From NCBI GenBank assembly GCA_905211265.1, contig CAJMAC010000001.1, forward strand, positions 62,001 to 126,000: 64,000 nt of DNA, given 5' to 3'. The notes below the pieces were generated by a model. That model did no database searches, was not told the origin of the DNA, and saw only the letters and a list, made by a program, of their open reading frames with translations. This document shows, piece after piece, positions 63,758-64,000 of the stretch. A program made the translations under genes and the position numbers. The stretch comes from an uncultured Eubacteriales bacterium (GTDB lineage: Bacteria; Bacillota_I; Bacilli_A; RF39; UBA660). Every line of letters starts with the position of its first letter. Position 1 is the stretch's first letter.

Positions 63758-63842
63758 ATATATACTAATTAAAATATATTTAGGTAAGGTACAAATAAAA
63801 TTATTATTATTTTTAATAATTTCTTATATTTTTACAAGTAAA

Positions 63843-63871
63843 TTAACAAAAGAATAATTTTATGCTATAAT
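63843..63871 (+). promoter_or_regulatory. Promoter of the gene at the right window edge
   Basis: TTAACA (63843-63848) and TATAAT (63866-63871) have a 17-bp spacer, and TGC before the -10 box makes an extended -10. Confidence 0.7.
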
Positions 63872-63895
63872 GATTTAAGGAAAGGATGAATTTAT

Positions 63896-64000
63896 ATGAC
63901 TAAAATACTTGACTATGAACAAATGAATGAAATACTAAATAATTTAGATACAAATATAATAAAAAAAGAAGAGCCAATTGGTTATACAACTTTCAACTAC
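63896..64000 (+). CDS. N-terminal fragment of an unidentified protein
   Basis: The first 35 residues begin MTKILDYEQMNEILNNLD and end EEPIGYTTFNY at the window edge. The start is an ATG behind AAGGAAAGGATGA with a good promoter upstream, so the gene is real. A beginning of this sort is seen in some M14 carboxypeptidase-like proteins, but too little is present to say. Confidence 0.6.
   Translation, partial: MTKILDYEQMNEILNNLDTNIIKKEEPIGYTTFNY

Overview
This window is very AT-rich bacterial chromosome. It carries the complete S10-spc-alpha ribosomal superoperon, cdaA-cdaR, a meso-DAP type MurE (DNPR motif), zinc-type S14 and zinc-type Adk, AGGAGG-like ribosome binding sites and consensus TTGACA/TATAAT promoters. 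This points to a low-GC Bacillota, most likely Bacilli related to the uncultured RF39/Erysipelotrichia/Mycoplasmatota gut groups; that placement is inference. TGA is a stop codon (lgt and one accessory gene end in TGA) and Trp is TGG, so the code is the standard bacterial one. Almost all core genes lie on the minus strand.

Layout. Positions 1-4835 look like an accessory island: a cut-off RepA-like AAA ATPase, an orphan transposase-type HTH protein, two small membrane proteins, a lone Xre regulator with an operator-like repeat, and a two-gene operon coding a HEPN-motif protein and a winged-helix protein, which I judge a candidate defence module. The island abuts a truncated lipoprotein gene (4836-5120). 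Positions 5229-15598 hold envelope functions: a DUF378 protein, CdaR/CdaA (c-di-AMP synthesis), a VanY-like carboxypeptidase, a giant sortase-anchored vWA/MucBP-type surface protein containing a 631-bp exact internal repeat, and an M23 peptidase. Positions 15693-18205 are a Zn/Cd/Pb efflux operon (CadC-like repressor, separate HMA chaperone, P1B ATPase) with a textbook promoter and operator.

Positions 18247-31006 hold a CotD-like protein, a DUF6320/condensation-type acyltransferase pair, an orphan Dam-like methylase beside MutS, an S51 peptidase, PriA, a pyrimidine-nucleoside phosphorylase, a DUF5684 protein and ScpA/ScpB. Positions 31038-32543 are infC-rpmI-rplT with a leader attenuator; infC appears to carry a -1 frameshift near its N terminus and an ATC start. 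Positions 32593-43031 hold cysS, a thioredoxin reductase-like gene, lgt, a holin-like membrane protein, a U32 peptidase, murE, rubrerythrin, a serine hydrolase and a YgjV-GNAT-like fusion.

Positions 43148-45663 are a plus-strand cluster (LysR, an RlmN/Cfr-like radical SAM enzyme, a MazG-like pyrophosphohydrolase) followed by tRNA-Cys(GCA) on the minus strand. Positions 45871-49369 hold small envelope and LysM proteins, a membrane thioredoxin and an SDR. Positions 49387-63646 are the r-protein superoperon from rplQ back to rpsJ, without rpmD (L30), plus its promoter and leader. A plus-strand gene enters at 63896 and is cut by the window end.
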